A DNA stretch of 64,000 nt from Oscillospiraceae bacterium (GCA_902778115.1 CACYWG010000002.1:124001-188000); one strand, 5' to 3'; positions 48,269 through 57,832 are shown, numbered from the stretch's first letter. Notes: a model not told the origin generated them from the letters alone. A program made the numbers and translations.

Positions 48269-49567
48269 ATGGAAACAACGACAGAAAAACGCGAACGGGC
48301 CGTGCTGGCCGGGCTTTCGGCCGCCAGCATGGACGAGGACGAGCGCTCCACCGAGGTTTCGATGGAGGAGCTGGCCGCCCTGGTGGACACCGCCGGCGGC
48401 GACACCGTGGCCATCGTCATGCAGAGCCGCCCCACGCCCGACCCGCGCAGCTTCATCGGCGACGGCAAGGTGCAGGAGCTCAAGGAGCTCATCGCCGTCA
48501 ACGACTGCGACATGGCCGTCTTCGACAACGAGCTGACGCCCTCGCAGATGCGCGTGCTGAGCGAGGAGCTCGGCGTCAAAGTGCTCGACCGCAGCGGCCT
48601 GATCCTTGACATTTTCGCCCAGCGGGCGCAGACCCGCGAGGGCCAGCTGCAGGTGGAGCTGGCGCAGTACAAATATCTGCTGCCGCGTCTGACCGGCATG
48701 TGGACGCACCTGGTGCGGCAGACCGCCTCCGGCGGCTCTTCACCCATCGGCACGCGCGGCCCCGGCGAAACGCAGCTGGAGACCGACCGCCGCCATATCC
48801 GCCGCAAGATCCAGAAGCTGGAGGAGGAGCTGGCCGCCGTGCGAAAGGTGCGCAGCACCCAGCGCCGCCGCCGGGAAAAGAACGCCGTGCCGGTCGTGGC
48901 TCTTGTCGGCTATACCAACGCCGGCAAATCCACGCTCTTAAACTGCCTCACCGGCTCCGACATCCCGGCCAACGACCGCCTCTTCGACACGCTGGACACC
49001 ACCACCCGGCGGCTTCGCATCGACGAGACGACCGAGGTGCTGCTCTCCGACACGGTCGGTTTCATCCGAAAGCTCCCCACCCACCTGATCGAGGCCTTCA
49101 AGGCCACGCTCGAAGAGCTGCGCTACGCCGACGTGCTGCTGCACGTGATCGACATCTCCAACCCCGAATGGGAGGCGCAGGCGCGCGTGGTGGACGATCT
49201 GATCCGGCAGCTCGGTGCGGAATCGACGCCCTGCCTGAGGGTCTTCAACAAGTGCGACGCCTATATCGGCATCCTGCCCCACGGGGAGGATCTGGTGTGT
49301 CTGTCGGCCAAAAGCGGCGAGGGCGCGGACGCGCTGGTGCGGAAGCTCTCCGGGATGCTGGATCGCGGCAAGCGCCGCGTGACGCTGCTGCTCCCCTACG
49401 CCAGCGCAGGTCTTGTCGACCTGCTCAGCCGCGAGGGCGCGGTGCAGCGCCTGGATTACACCGACGACGGCATCGAGTGCGAGGCCGTCGTCGGGCCGGA
49501 GCTGTTCGGCCGGGTCAAAGCGTTTCTGCCCGGCTATGAAGAGCCGAAGGACGACTGGGAAAGCTGA
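48269..49567 (+). CDS. hflX: Ribosome-splitting GTPase HflX
   Basis: A 432-residue GTPase that rescues stalled ribosomes by splitting subunits. N-terminal HflX domain with PDPRSFIGDGKVQELKEL near residue 57 and LDRSGLILDIFAQRAQTREG near 110; the linker GTRGPGETQLETDRR near 162; G domain with G1 GYTNAGKST near 213, FDTLDTTTRR near 240, G3 SDTVGFIRKLP near 258 and NKCD near 329. It is monocistronic with a strong terminator. Confidence 0.95.
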   Translation: METTTEKRERAVLAGLSAASMDEDERSTEVSMEELAALVDTAGGDTVAIVMQSRPTPDPRSFIGDGKVQELKELIAVNDCDMAVFDNELTPSQMRVLSEELGVKVLDRSGLILDIFAQRAQTREGQLQVELAQYKYLLPRLTGMWTHLVRQTASGGSSPIGTRGPGETQLETDRRHIRRKIQKLEEELAAVRKVRSTQRRRREKNAVPVVALVGYTNAGKSTLLNCLTGSDIPANDRLFDTLDTTTRRLRIDETTEVLLSDTVGFIRKLPTHLIEAFKATLEELRYADVLLHVIDISNPEWEAQARVVDDLIRQLGAESTPCLRVFNKCDAYIGILPHGEDLVCLSAKSGEGADALVRKLSGMLDRGKRRVTLLLPYASAGLVDLLSREGAVQRLDYTDDGIECEAVVGPELFGRVKAFLPGYEEPKDDWES

Positions 49568-49577
49568 AGAGGCAATG

Positions 49578-49612
49578 AAAAAAGCGGGAAGGCAAAGCCT
49601 TCCCGCTTTTTT
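49578..49612. terminator. Bidirectional terminator between hflX and LRR lipoprotein gene
   Basis: AAAAAAGCGGGAAGGC and GCCTTCCCGCTTTTTT around AAA. The T-run touches the stop codon of the convergent gene. Confidence 0.92.
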
Positions 49613-50817
49613 CATGATGTGCCCATGGTCGGCAGCAGCCAGACGACCTCGGCCTCGGGATCGTATTGGATATCCTCCCAGTAATCGAAGGAGATCACCG
49701 AGCGGTAATTATAGAACGCGGTGCGGACCGCGACGTTTTCGTCGGTGGCCCGCCAGCCGCCGTCCACGGCGCTGAAACGGCTCATGTAGACGGTGAATTC
49801 CACCCGCGTATCGGGATGCGCTTCGAGAAAGGCCTGCTTCTGCTCTTCCGTGAAGCCGATGTCCCGCAGCCAGCAGACCTTCAGATTCGGCATGTCGTCG
49901 AAGATCGTCGGGTCGGTGAGCATGCGCTGGTGGCAGAGGTTCACGTCTTCCAGCTTGGTCAGCGCGCGCAGCGGACTCAGGTCCGTGATCTTCGGGCAGA
50001 CGAAGAGCTCCAGATAGCGAAGCTCCGTGAGATTGGCCAGCGGAGAGATGTCCCTGAGCCATGGATTATCCACCAGGATCAGCACCTGAAGCTCCGACAA
50101 CGTGCCGAGCAGACTCAGATCCTGCAGGTTGTTGTGTCCCAGATCCAGAGCCTTCAGATGCCGGCAGTATTTGAACAGCGGCGCCAGATTGTCGGCCGTA
50201 TACCGCGGCTCCCAGTTCGAGCCGCTCAGCAGCGAGGAAAAAACCTGGATATCGCTGCGCACAGTCCAGTGCCCGAATTTCACCCACCACAGAAAATCCA
50301 CGCCGGGATTGATCTCCATCAGCGCGTCCTTTTCCGCGTCCGTCACCGTGACGTCCAGCAAGTCGACCTTCGCTCCGCGCGGCAGGGCGGGCAGCAGCTC
50401 CGCCAGCCCCTCGGTGGACGCGGGCTTCAGCTCGATCTCCTCCAGACTGCTGTATGTTTCGCCGTCATAGTCGATCAGCCATTCCACACGGCAGTCCGGC
50501 AGAGCGTCCTGCAGAGCGCGCAGCGCTTCGTATTCATGGCTGGCCTTGGCGTCGACGGTTTCCAGCTGCGTCCAGGCCGTATAGGCCAGGATCTCCTCGG
50601 CGCTCTCGTCCGTCAGAACCAGCGTCGTCGGCATCGGCGTCGGTTCGGGCGTCGGCTCCGGCGTCGGCTCCGGCTCTGGCGAAGACTGCGCCTGCGAGGC
50701 CGGCGCCATGACGGGCGTCGGCTGGACAGACGACACATCGACCCAGTCGACCGGCTCGGCGCTGCAGGCACACAGCAGCAGCGCCAGCGCGACGCCGATC
50801 ACAAACAGTTTCCTCAT
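49612..50817 (-). CDS. Leucine-rich-repeat lipoprotein
   Basis: A 401-residue surface lipoprotein: signal peptide with lipobox LLLCACS, a Pro/Glu/Thr linker (repeated PEPTPE, about residues 45-65), and a domain with at least five leucine-rich repeats around residues 215-320 (HLKALDLGHNNLQDLSLLG, LQVLILVDNPWLRDISPLAN, LRYLELFVCPKITDLSPLRA). It may bind a wall or host ligand; partner unknown. Start at 50817 has AAGGA upstream. It begins three bases after the YigZ gene ends. Confidence 0.85.
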   Translation of the reverse strand: MRKLFVIGVALALLLCACSAEPVDWVDVSSVQPTPVMAPASQAQSSPEPEPTPEPTPEPTPMPTTLVLTDESAEEILAYTAWTQLETVDAKASHEYEALRALQDALPDCRVEWLIDYDGETYSSLEEIELKPASTEGLAELLPALPRGAKVDLLDVTVTDAEKDALMEINPGVDFLWWVKFGHWTVRSDIQVFSSLLSGSNWEPRYTADNLAPLFKYCRHLKALDLGHNNLQDLSLLGTLSELQVLILVDNPWLRDISPLANLTELRYLELFVCPKITDLSPLRALTKLEDVNLCHQRMLTDPTIFDDMPNLKVCWLRDIGFTEEQKQAFLEAHPDTRVEFTVYMSRFSAVDGGWRATDENVAVRTAFYNYRSVISFDYWEDIQYDPEAEVVWLLPTMGTS

Positions 50818-50819
50818 GC

Positions 50820-51476
50820 TTATCCTTCTCTCTTGTCTCTCTCTGCACGTGTTCCCAGCGGAGCGGGACACAGGCTTTCGCCGGTGATCTGAACCTTGAT
50901 TTTTCCCGCGCCGAGATCATAGATCCGGGCGCAATAATCTTCCGCCCGCTCCTCGGGCAGCAGTACGCGCAGCGTGACCTCCGCGCCGTAGTCCAGACCG
51001 GCCACGCTGCCGCCGAAAGCGGCGGTTTCGATCTTGATCCGTTCCAGCATGGCGTAGGGGCAGGGGACGCTTGCTTCCAGCCATCGGCGCACGACGGATA
51101 AACCCGCCGCGTCCAGCGCGTCCTTCGCGCTCTGGGTGTAGGCGCGCAGGAGCCCGCCGGTGCCGAGCAGCACGCCGCCGAAATAGCGCGTGACCACGCA
51201 GACGGCGTTCGTCACGCCCTCGCGGCGGAAGACCTCCAGCATCGGGATGCCGGCGCTGCCCTGCGGCTCGCCGTCGTCGGAGTAGCGCTCCGGGCCGCCG
51301 CGGATCAGATAGCACCAGCAGTTGTGCCGCGCGTCATAGTATTTCTTTTTCATCTCCGCGATGAAGGCGCGGGCCTCGTCCTCCGTCTCGACGGGGCGGA
51401 CGTGGCCCAGGAAGCGGGAGCGCTTTTCCGTCAGCTCCGCCTCGCCCGCGCCGGAGGGGATCAAATACTCGGTCAT
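50820..51476 (-). CDS. YigZ/IMPACT family protein
   Basis: A 218-residue protein: IMPACT N-terminal domain (KRSRFLGHVRPVETEDEARA, YYDARHNCWCYLI, then YSDDGEPQGSAGIPML near residue 66 and TRYFGGVLLGTGGLLRAY near 96), followed by a DUF1949-type ferredoxin-like domain. Bacterial members are of uncertain function, while eukaryotic IMPACT regulates translation stress. It is likely cotranscribed with the LRR lipoprotein gene. Confidence 0.9.
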   Translation of the reverse strand: MTEYLIPSGAGEAELTEKRSRFLGHVRPVETEDEARAFIAEMKKKYYDARHNCWCYLIRGGPERYSDDGEPQGSAGIPMLEVFRREGVTNAVCVVTRYFGGVLLGTGGLLRAYTQSAKDALDAAGLSVVRRWLEASVPCPYAMLERIKIETAAFGGSVAGLDYGAEVTLRVLLPEERAEDYCARIYDLGAGKIKVQITGESLCPAPLGTRAERDKREG

Positions 51477-51512
51477 GCCGTGTCACCTTTCGGCGAGGGA
51501 TCGCCGCTTTCC

Positions 51513-53309
51513 TCAGGCCAGCTTCTCCATCTCATCCAGCAGCTCGCCGAAGAGCTGCAGCGCGGAATTGACCGGCGCCGGGCTGGACATGTCCACGCCC
51601 GCGATCTTCAGCAGGGAAATGGGATCGGTGCTGCTGCCGCCGGAGAGGAACTTCTTGTAGTCGGCCACGGCCGGCGCGCCCTCGGACAGGATGCGGTTGG
51701 CGATGGCGACGGCGGCGGAGTAGCCGGTGGCGTACTGGAAGACATAGTAGTTGTAGAAGAAGTGCGGGATGCGCGCCCACTCGAGGGCGATCTGCGGATC
51801 GGAGACCATATCGGGGCCGAAGTAAAGCTTGTTGAGCTCCAGATACTTTTCGCTCAGGGCCTCGGCCGTCAGGGTCTGGCCGCTCTCGGCCATGCGGCCC
51901 ATCAGCAGCTCAAACTCGGCGAACATGGTCTGGCGGTAAACCGTGCCCTTGAAGGAGTCGAGGAAGTGGTTGATGAGGTAGGCCCGCTCCTTCTTGTCCG
52001 TGGTCTTGGACAGCAGGTGGCGCATCAGCAGCACCTCGTTGCAGGTGGAGGCCACCTCGGCCACGAAGATCACATAGTCGCTGGTGCAGGTGGGCTGGAC
52101 CTTGCAGCTGTGGTAGCTGTGCAGGGCATGGCCCATCTCGTGGGCCAGGGTGAACATGCTGTCGAGCGTGTCCTTGTGGTTCAAAAGCACATAGGGGTGC
52201 GGGCGGGAATTGCCGGAAGAATAGGCGCCGCCGCGCTTGCCCTCGTTTTCATACACGTCGATCCAGCGATTGTTGAAGCCCTCCTTCAGGAGGTCTGTGT
52301 AGTCCTCGCCCAGCACGCTCAGGGCCTCGAGCACGGTGGTCTTGGCCTGCTCGAAGTCGATCTTCTGCGCGGCGTCGGCCACGATGGGGGTGTAGACGTC
52401 GTACATGTGCAGCTCGTCCACGCCGAGCAGCTTTTTGCGCAGGCGGACGTAGCGGTACATCTTGTCGAGGTTGCCGTGCACGGCCTCGATGAGGTTCGTG
52501 TAGACCTCGACGGGCACCTCGGTGCGGTCGAGGCTGGCCTCAATGGTGCTGGGGTATTTGCGCGCGCCGGCAAAGAAGCGAAGCTGCTTGAACTGGGCGT
52601 CGAGCGTGGCGGCGATGGTGTTTTTATACTCGTCGATGCGGCCGTAGAGGGTCTCGAAGGCGTTGCGGCGCAGCACGCGGTCCTCGCTCTCCATCAGCGG
52701 GCCGTAGCTGCCGCCGGTGAGGGCGTGCTGCTCGCCCTTGCTGTCCTCGACCGCAGGGAACTTGAGGTCTGCATTGCGGAAGACGCTGCCGATGTTCTCC
52801 GGCGCGTCGGCCATCTCACCGGCGGCGGCCAGCAGCTTTTCCTCTGCGGGAGAGAGGATGTGCGCGGCGCGGCGGCGGATCTGGTAGAGCACACGGCGGT
52901 AGGTTTCCAGCTCCGGCTGGGCCACGTAAAACAGATTCAGCCTATCCTCGTCGATAGCCATGATCTCGGGCGTGGCGAAGGCGGAGGCGCTGGAAATGGC
53001 GATCAGGCAGCTCATGGTCTTGCCGCGCATGTCCTGATAGCGGGCGTCCGCCTGATCCTGGTCGTTCTTGCAGCTGGCATAGCCGTAGAAGGGCGCCAGG
53101 CGCAGCTCCAGCTCGTCCTGCGCCTTCAGGTACTCCAGCAGTGTCTCGGCGCTCTCGCCCAGGCGGCCCTGGAAAGCGGCGATCTGCTTCGGCATCTCCT
53201 TGAGGCTTTCGTACTCGGCCATCCAGGCCTCGTCGCTTTCGAACATATCCTGCAGGTTCCAGGTCAGCTCCTCGGGAACCTCGCTGCGCTTGGTTTTGGG
53301 ATCGATCAT
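51513..53309 (-). CDS. pepF: Oligoendopeptidase F
   Basis: A 598-residue M3 zinc metallopeptidase degrading oligopeptides in the cytoplasm. The zinc site HEMGHALHS is near residue 390, with the downstream Glu in VAEVASTCNE near 415; N-terminal WNLQDMFESDEAW is typical. Length matches the family (about 600). Start at 53309 has AAAGGAG upstream; a longer reading frame opens at 53354 without a site. It is transcribed with its own unit upstream of yigZ, 36 bases apart. Confidence 0.95.
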   Translation of the reverse strand: MIDPKTKRSEVPEELTWNLQDMFESDEAWMAEYESLKEMPKQIAAFQGRLGESAETLLEYLKAQDELELRLAPFYGYASCKNDQDQADARYQDMRGKTMSCLIAISSASAFATPEIMAIDEDRLNLFYVAQPELETYRRVLYQIRRRAAHILSPAEEKLLAAAGEMADAPENIGSVFRNADLKFPAVEDSKGEQHALTGGSYGPLMESEDRVLRRNAFETLYGRIDEYKNTIAATLDAQFKQLRFFAGARKYPSTIEASLDRTEVPVEVYTNLIEAVHGNLDKMYRYVRLRKKLLGVDELHMYDVYTPIVADAAQKIDFEQAKTTVLEALSVLGEDYTDLLKEGFNNRWIDVYENEGKRGGAYSSGNSRPHPYVLLNHKDTLDSMFTLAHEMGHALHSYHSCKVQPTCTSDYVIFVAEVASTCNEVLLMRHLLSKTTDKKERAYLINHFLDSFKGTVYRQTMFAEFELLMGRMAESGQTLTAEALSEKYLELNKLYFGPDMVSDPQIALEWARIPHFFYNYYVFQYATGYSAAVAIANRILSEGAPAVADYKKFLSGGSSTDPISLLKIAGVDMSSPAPVNSALQLFGELLDEMEKLA

Positions 53310-53413
53310 GGCGGATCTCCTTTCAACATTCCAATACAGTCCATCGGACGGCACGCCGCCCGCCGAAAAAATCGTATAAAATCATTGTAGCACATCCCAA
53401 GGTAAATGCAAAG

Positions 53414-53443
53414 AAAAAACCGCGCCGTGCAGCGCGGTTTTTC
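53414..53443. terminator. Hairpin terminator between pepF and hypothetical gene
   Basis: AAAACCGCGC and GCGCGGTTTTT around CGTGCA. It lies after the stop of the minus-strand hypothetical gene and before pepF. Confidence 0.8.
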
Positions 53444-53459
53444 TGTCTTTTTTCGGTCC

Positions 53460-53843
53460 TTATCCCATCGTTTTGCCGAGGCGGATCGCGTTCAAACAGG
53501 GCCGCCCGTCCGCGCCCTCGCCGTTCATCAGGATCAGCGTGTCGGCGTTGCGTTCATCCAGCGCCGTCAGCGCCCGGCGGAAGCGCATGCTCGGCAGGTC
53601 GAGGCAGAATCCGTCCTGCCAGAGGCAGACGAGCAGCTCGATCTCCGTGTCACCGCTGTCGCGCAGGGTACGCAAAAGAGCTTCCTCCGGCGCCGGATCC
53701 GTCCAGTCGCGTGAAGAAAAGACGTAGATCTCACCCTTCGCGCTTTGCAGCGCAATGAGCTGCTGCGCTTCGGGCTCCTCGCGCAGGCGGCGTTCGGCCT
53801 TCTCCCGGAGTGCCCGGAACTGTTCTTTGATTTCGTCCACCAT
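53460..53843 (-). CDS. Hypothetical protein
   Basis: A 127-residue cytoplasmic protein with a helical, charged N-terminus (VDEIKEQFRALREKAERRL) and an alternating beta/alpha C-terminal part (GEIYVFSSRDW, IELLVCLWQDGFCLDLPS). No catalytic motif or known family is recognised. It has a GGGGGAC ribosome site, stands alone, and is divergent from the LysM-GH18 gene. Followed by a terminator. Confidence 0.65.
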   Translation of the reverse strand: MVDEIKEQFRALREKAERRLREEPEAQQLIALQSAKGEIYVFSSRDWTDPAPEEALLRTLRDSGDTEIELLVCLWQDGFCLDLPSMRFRRALTALDERNADTLILMNGEGADGRPCLNAIRLGKTMG

Positions 53844-53951
53844 CGGCGTCCCCCTTCTTTTTCTGAATTTATCCTACCACACGGCCTGTTCGCGGTCAAT
53901 TCCCTCCTTTCGCCGAATATATATGAAAAAAGAAGCCAAAGGAGGACAATG

Positions 53952-55085
53952 ATGGACATTTATATTGTAAAACCCGGAGACACGCTCTACGGTATCGCCC
54001 GGCGGACCGGCACGACCGCGGATCATCTGGCCTATCTCAACCAGCTCAATGATCCGTCCCGCCTGGTCCCGAACATGGCGCTGCTCGTGCCCGGGCCGGA
54101 GCGGACGAACCGGCAGGAGATCCTGGTCAACGCCTATGCCTACCCGGGCATTTCCGACGCGACGCTGAATGAGACGCTGCCGTACCTCAGCTTTCTCTGC
54201 CCCTTTTCCAGCCGCCTGACGCTCGACGGCGAGCTGGTGACCATTGACGACGGCCGTCTCGTCGAGGCGGCGCTGGCACAGAACGTCGCTCCCTTTCTGA
54301 CCGTGACGAATCTCAGCGAGAGCGGCGGCTTTTCCAGCGATATCGCCCATGCGGTCTTTACCGACCAGGCCGTGCAGGACGCCGCGGTGGAGAACATCTT
54401 CGCCGCCCTGTCCCGCCGCCGCTACGCCGGGGTCAATCTGAACATCGAGTACGTCTATCCCTTCGACCGGGAAAGCTACAACCAGTTCCTGCGCCGCCTG
54501 TCCGGGCTGCTGCACGAGCGCGGCTGGTATCTGACGACGGCCATCGCGCCCAAGGAGAGCGCCGACCAGGAGGGCCTGCTGTACACTGCCCACGACTATG
54601 CCGCGCATGGGCGCTGGGCCGACTGGGTGGTGCTGATGACCTATGAGTGGGGCTATACCTATTCCGCGCCGCAGGCGGTGTCACCGGTCAACCGCATCCG
54701 CCGTGTGCTGGATTACGCCGTGACCCAGATGCCAGTGGGCAGCATCCTGCTGGGTCTGTCCAACTACGGCTACCGCTGGCGCCTGCCCTGGCGGCAGGGA
54801 GACGCGGCCACGGTCATCTCCAACGCAGCAGCGCAGAACCTCGCCGTCTCCGTCGGCGCGGAGCTGCGCTATGACAGCACCGCCCAGGCCCCCTGGTTCA
54901 CCTATACCGACGCCTCCGGTCAGCGCAGCGCCGTCTGGTACGAGGACGTCCGCAGCGTGCAGGCGCGTCTCGATCTGGTGAAGGAATACAATCTCGCCGG
55001 CGTCAGCTGGTGGACGGTCAACCAGCTCTTCCGCGCGGGGCTTCGGCTGCAGGAGGACAATTTCAGCGCCGTGAAAACTCTCTGA
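53952..55085 (+). CDS. LysM plus GH18 spore-cortex-type glucosaminidase (YaaH/SleL-like)
   Basis: A 377-residue protein without signal peptide: one LysM domain (IYIVKPGDTLYGIARRTGTT, residues 2-45) and a GH18 barrel (50-370). Such proteins (YaaH, SleL) are packed in the spore coat and cleave cortex muropeptides at germination. The acid/base Glu is kept in GVNLNIEYV near residue 166, but the preceding Asp of chitinase-type DxE is Asn (AAC). GTAIAP-like and VVLMTYEWGYTYS segments fit the branch. Two ATGs (53949, 53952) follow GGAGG. Confidence 0.85.
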   Translation: MDIYIVKPGDTLYGIARRTGTTADHLAYLNQLNDPSRLVPNMALLVPGPERTNRQEILVNAYAYPGISDATLNETLPYLSFLCPFSSRLTLDGELVTIDDGRLVEAALAQNVAPFLTVTNLSESGGFSSDIAHAVFTDQAVQDAAVENIFAALSRRRYAGVNLNIEYVYPFDRESYNQFLRRLSGLLHERGWYLTTAIAPKESADQEGLLYTAHDYAAHGRWADWVVLMTYEWGYTYSAPQAVSPVNRIRRVLDYAVTQMPVGSILLGLSNYGYRWRLPWRQGDAATVISNAAAQNLAVSVGAELRYDSTAQAPWFTYTDASGQRSAVWYEDVRSVQARLDLVKEYNLAGVSWWTVNQLFRAGLRLQEDNFSAVKTL

Positions 55086-55205
55086 CAGCCTCCTTTCGTC
55101 ACATTTTTGCAAACGGTGCGCAACGCTTAGGTCACTAATTCCCCCACATTTACTGGAAAAAAGCCTTAATTTTTGTTCAGAACCGCCACTTTCGACCTTT
55201 TTCGC

Positions 55206-55234
55206 TTGCGTTTTACACAGTTATACGATAAAAT
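55206..55234 (+). promoter_or_regulatory. Promoter of Ig-like lipoprotein gene
   Basis: TTGCGT (55206-55211), 17-base spacer, TAAAAT (55229-55234). Confidence 0.65.
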
Positions 55235-55288
55235 AGCAAAGAACTTCACAAATATGATACGCTCAGTACATAGAAAGGAGTATTTGCT

Positions 55289-56122
55289 ATGAAAAAAACA
55301 TCCGGCGCCCTTTGGCTCCGGCTGCTGTGTCTGGCGCTGTGCCTGGTCACGCTTCTGTCGCTGGCCGCCTGCGGCGGCGCCAAGAAGCCGCCCGAAGCGC
55401 CCGTCGAGCCCACGCAGGAAGTTGAGGCGACCCCGGAGCCCACCCCGGAGCCGACGCCTGCGCCCACCCCCACGGTGGAGAGCCTGGCCATCTACTACAT
55501 GGGCGAGCCGATCGCGGACAACGACTGCACGATGAGAGTCGGCGAGACCCTGCCCCTGTCCATCGTCGCCACGCCCGGCGGCGTCGCCGGCGAGGTCACC
55601 TGGTCCGTCGACCCGGTCTGTGAGGATTCCTTCGAGCTGACGGCCAGCGAGAGTGACCCCTACCGGGCCTCCCTGAAGGGCGTCAGCGTTCTGCCGGACG
55701 GCGCGGGCGGCGCGAAGATCAGCGCCACGCTCTACGGCGCCACCGCCACGATCACCGTCCATGTGCTCCCCGGCGAGGGCGGCATTACCTCGGTCTACAA
55801 GCCCTCCGAAGATCAGACGGTGGAGATCCGCCGTGCCCGCGGCGATTACCATGTCGACAGCATCACCATCTCCCCGGGCTATGAAACCCGCCTGTCCGCA
55901 GCGCCCCTCAAGGGCGGCAAGGCCACCGACGTGGTCTGGTCGATGGATGAGCAGGCAGAGAAGATCCTTGTCTTCACGCCGAGCGCCGCCCATCCCGGCC
56001 AGATGATCCTTGAGTGCTTCGGTCCGCTGCCTGCCGGTGTCAACTACGTGGAGATCTACGCCGAGCTCGACGGCTACACCGCGACCTGCAAGGTGCGCGT
56101 CGACGCAGCCGGCGAGGGCTGA
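55289..56122 (+). CDS. Lipoprotein with bacterial Ig-like domains
   Basis: A 277-residue lipoprotein: signal peptide and lipobox LSLAACG, a Pro/Glu/Thr spacer (about residues 30-63), then two beta-sandwich segments resembling BIG2-type domains (TMRVGETLPLSIVATPGG, EVTWSVDP; and ETRLSAAPLKGGKATDVVWS). No enzyme motif. AGAAAGGAG precedes the start. The spacer composition is like that of the LRR lipoprotein and the next gene, suggesting similar surface display. Confidence 0.75.
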   Translation: MKKTSGALWLRLLCLALCLVTLLSLAACGGAKKPPEAPVEPTQEVEATPEPTPEPTPAPTPTVESLAIYYMGEPIADNDCTMRVGETLPLSIVATPGGVAGEVTWSVDPVCEDSFELTASESDPYRASLKGVSVLPDGAGGAKISATLYGATATITVHVLPGEGGITSVYKPSEDQTVEIRRARGDYHVDSITISPGYETRLSAAPLKGGKATDVVWSMDEQAEKILVFTPSAAHPGQMILECFGPLPAGVNYVEIYAELDGYTATCKVRVDAAGEG

Positions 56123-56149
56123 GCGTCCCTTTCGAATTTCGCAGTTTTC

Positions 56150-56178
56150 TTGATTTTCGCCTCTGTCCACGATATAAT
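56150..56178 (+). promoter_or_regulatory. Promoter of second lipoprotein gene
   Basis: TTGATT (56150-56155), 17-base spacer, TATAAT (56173-56178). The copy GTCCAC/GTGGAC around the -10 (56165-56184) is an inverted repeat and could be an operator. Confidence 0.7.
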
Positions 56179-56197
56179 GTGGACGGAGGCGATTTTT

Positions 56198-56812
56198 TTG
56201 CGTTTCTGTAAGCTCCGCCGCCCCCTGGGCGCCTTGATGATATTGCTGCTTCTGCTCGGGCTCTGCGCCTGCTCGTCTGCCGCGCCGTCCCCCGCGCCCG
56301 CGCCGACCGCCGCGCCGGAAAGCAGGCCGGAGACCGGCCCGGAGCCCGTCCTTCCGGGACGCTGGACATGCCCGGTCGACATCGGCGGCGAAGTATCCGC
56401 CGCGCTGGGCTTTGACCTGCGGCCCTGGCTGTCTGCGCCCCTGCTGGCGGAGCTGCGGCTGGAGATCGGCGCGGAAGGCGGCTGCACGCTTACGCGCAAC
56501 GATCGCGCCTGCGCCGAAGAACTGCGCGAGGCGCTCGCCGCCTGCCTGCGCGAGCTGCAGGAGCAGGAAAACGGCCAGGCGCTCGGCGGCCTTGCCCTGG
56601 CGGAAGCCCTGGGCGCCGACCCGAATGAGTTCGCGGCCGCCCTCTGCGACGAGCTGCTTCCTGCGCCGACGGTGACCGCCGGGCGCTATGACGCCGAACA
56701 CCGCGAGATCCGCTGGAACGGCGGCGCCGTTTCTGCCGTCATCCGGGAGGACAGCGCGCTGCGGATCGCGGCGCCCGACGGGGAAGCGCTGCTCTTTTCC
56801 CCCGCAGACTGA
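56198..56812 (+). CDS. Lipoprotein of unknown function
   Basis: A 204-residue lipoprotein started at a TTG (56198) that has GGAGG eight bases upstream; the frame is open earlier but lacks a site. Signal peptide with lipobox GLCACS, Ala/Pro-rich spacer, then an alpha/beta domain (GRWTCPVDIGGEVSAALGFD, LREALAACLRELQEQE). No family recognised. It precedes the asparaginase gene by 21 bases and may share its transcript. Confidence 0.65.
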   Translation: MRFCKLRRPLGALMILLLLLGLCACSSAAPSPAPAPTAAPESRPETGPEPVLPGRWTCPVDIGGEVSAALGFDLRPWLSAPLLAELRLEIGAEGGCTLTRNDRACAEELREALAACLRELQEQENGQALGGLALAEALGADPNEFAAALCDELLPAPTVTAGRYDAEHREIRWNGGAVSAVIREDSALRIAAPDGEALLFSPAD

Positions 56813-56833
56813 TTCTGAAGGAGGCTTTATGAC

Positions 56834-57832
56834 ATGAAGAAGATCCTGTTGCTCGGCACCGGCGGCACCATTGCCTCCGAGATGAGCCCCGACGGCCTGA
56901 CCCCGGAGCTGGGGCCGCAGCAGCTGCTGCGCTATGTGCCGGCGGTCTCGCAGCTGTGCGAGGTGGACTGCCTGTCCCTCTTCAGCATCGACAGCACCAA
57001 CATCACGCCCGCCCACTGGCAGGAGATCACGCGCGTGCTGCGTGATCGCTATGACGACTATGACGGCTTTGTCATCAGCCACGGCACCGACACCATGGCC
57101 TATACCGCCGCGGCGCTGAGCTACATGGTGCAGGGCGCGCAGAAGCCGATCATACTCACCGGCGCGCAGAAGCCCATCAACTACGATTCCACCGACTCGA
57201 AGCTGAATCTGCTCGACGCCTTTACCTGTGCCTGCTCGAATATCATCCACGGCGTGTGCATCGTGTTCAGCGGGCGCGTCATTCTCGGCACCCGCGCGCG
57301 CAAGACCTGCTCCAAGAGCTTCGCGGCCTTTTCAAGCATCAACTACCCGGAGCTGGCAAACCTCCACGACGGACGCCTGATGTGCTATATCGAACCGGAG
57401 CACCGGCCCGTGCCGCGCTTTTATGACAAGCTGGACACGCAGGTCGGCCTTGTCAAAATGATCCCGGGCACGGATTTTGAGCTGCTCGACTTCCTGCTGC
57501 AGCGCAAAGACGCCCTGGTCGTCGAGTGCTTCGGCGTCGGCGGCCTGCCGAGCTATGACGACGACCGCCTGTTCGAGACGGTGCGCCGCTATACCGAAGA
57601 GGGCAAGTTTCTTGTCATGACTACCCAGGTGCAGAACGAGGGCTCCGACCTCTCGGTCTATGAGGTCGGCCACCGGCTCAAAAGCAACCGCCGGGTGCTC
57701 GAGGCCTACGACATGACGACCGAAGCGGCCCTGGCCAAGATCATGTGGATCCTCGGCCAAACGAAGGACGCAGAGGAGGTCGCCCGCCGCTTTTATACCC
57801 CGGTGGCGCACGATATCCTCTATCGGGGCTGA
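56834..57832 (+). CDS. ansA: L-asparaginase, type I
   Basis: A 332-residue cytoplasmic asparaginase (no signal peptide) hydrolysing asparagine to aspartate. First catalytic Thr in LGTGGTIASE at residues 7-16, second catalytic segment ISHGTDTMAYTAAALSYM near 82 with Thr-Asp, and LTGAQKPINYDSTD near 110. The length and GTDTM motif place it with AnsA. AAGGAGG lies before the start. The next gene follows after three bases. Confidence 0.93.
   Translation: MKKILLLGTGGTIASEMSPDGLTPELGPQQLLRYVPAVSQLCEVDCLSLFSIDSTNITPAHWQEITRVLRDRYDDYDGFVISHGTDTMAYTAAALSYMVQGAQKPIILTGAQKPINYDSTDSKLNLLDAFTCACSNIIHGVCIVFSGRVILGTRARKTCSKSFAAFSSINYPELANLHDGRLMCYIEPEHRPVPRFYDKLDTQVGLVKMIPGTDFELLDFLLQRKDALVVECFGVGGLPSYDDDRLFETVRRYTEEGKFLVMTTQVQNEGSDLSVYEVGHRLKSNRRVLEAYDMTTEAALAKIMWILGQTKDAEEVARRFYTPVAHDILYRG

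Noticed and set aside
52319..53390. Plus-strand frames opposite pepF
   Set aside because: Shadows of a well-supported oligoendopeptidase F gene.
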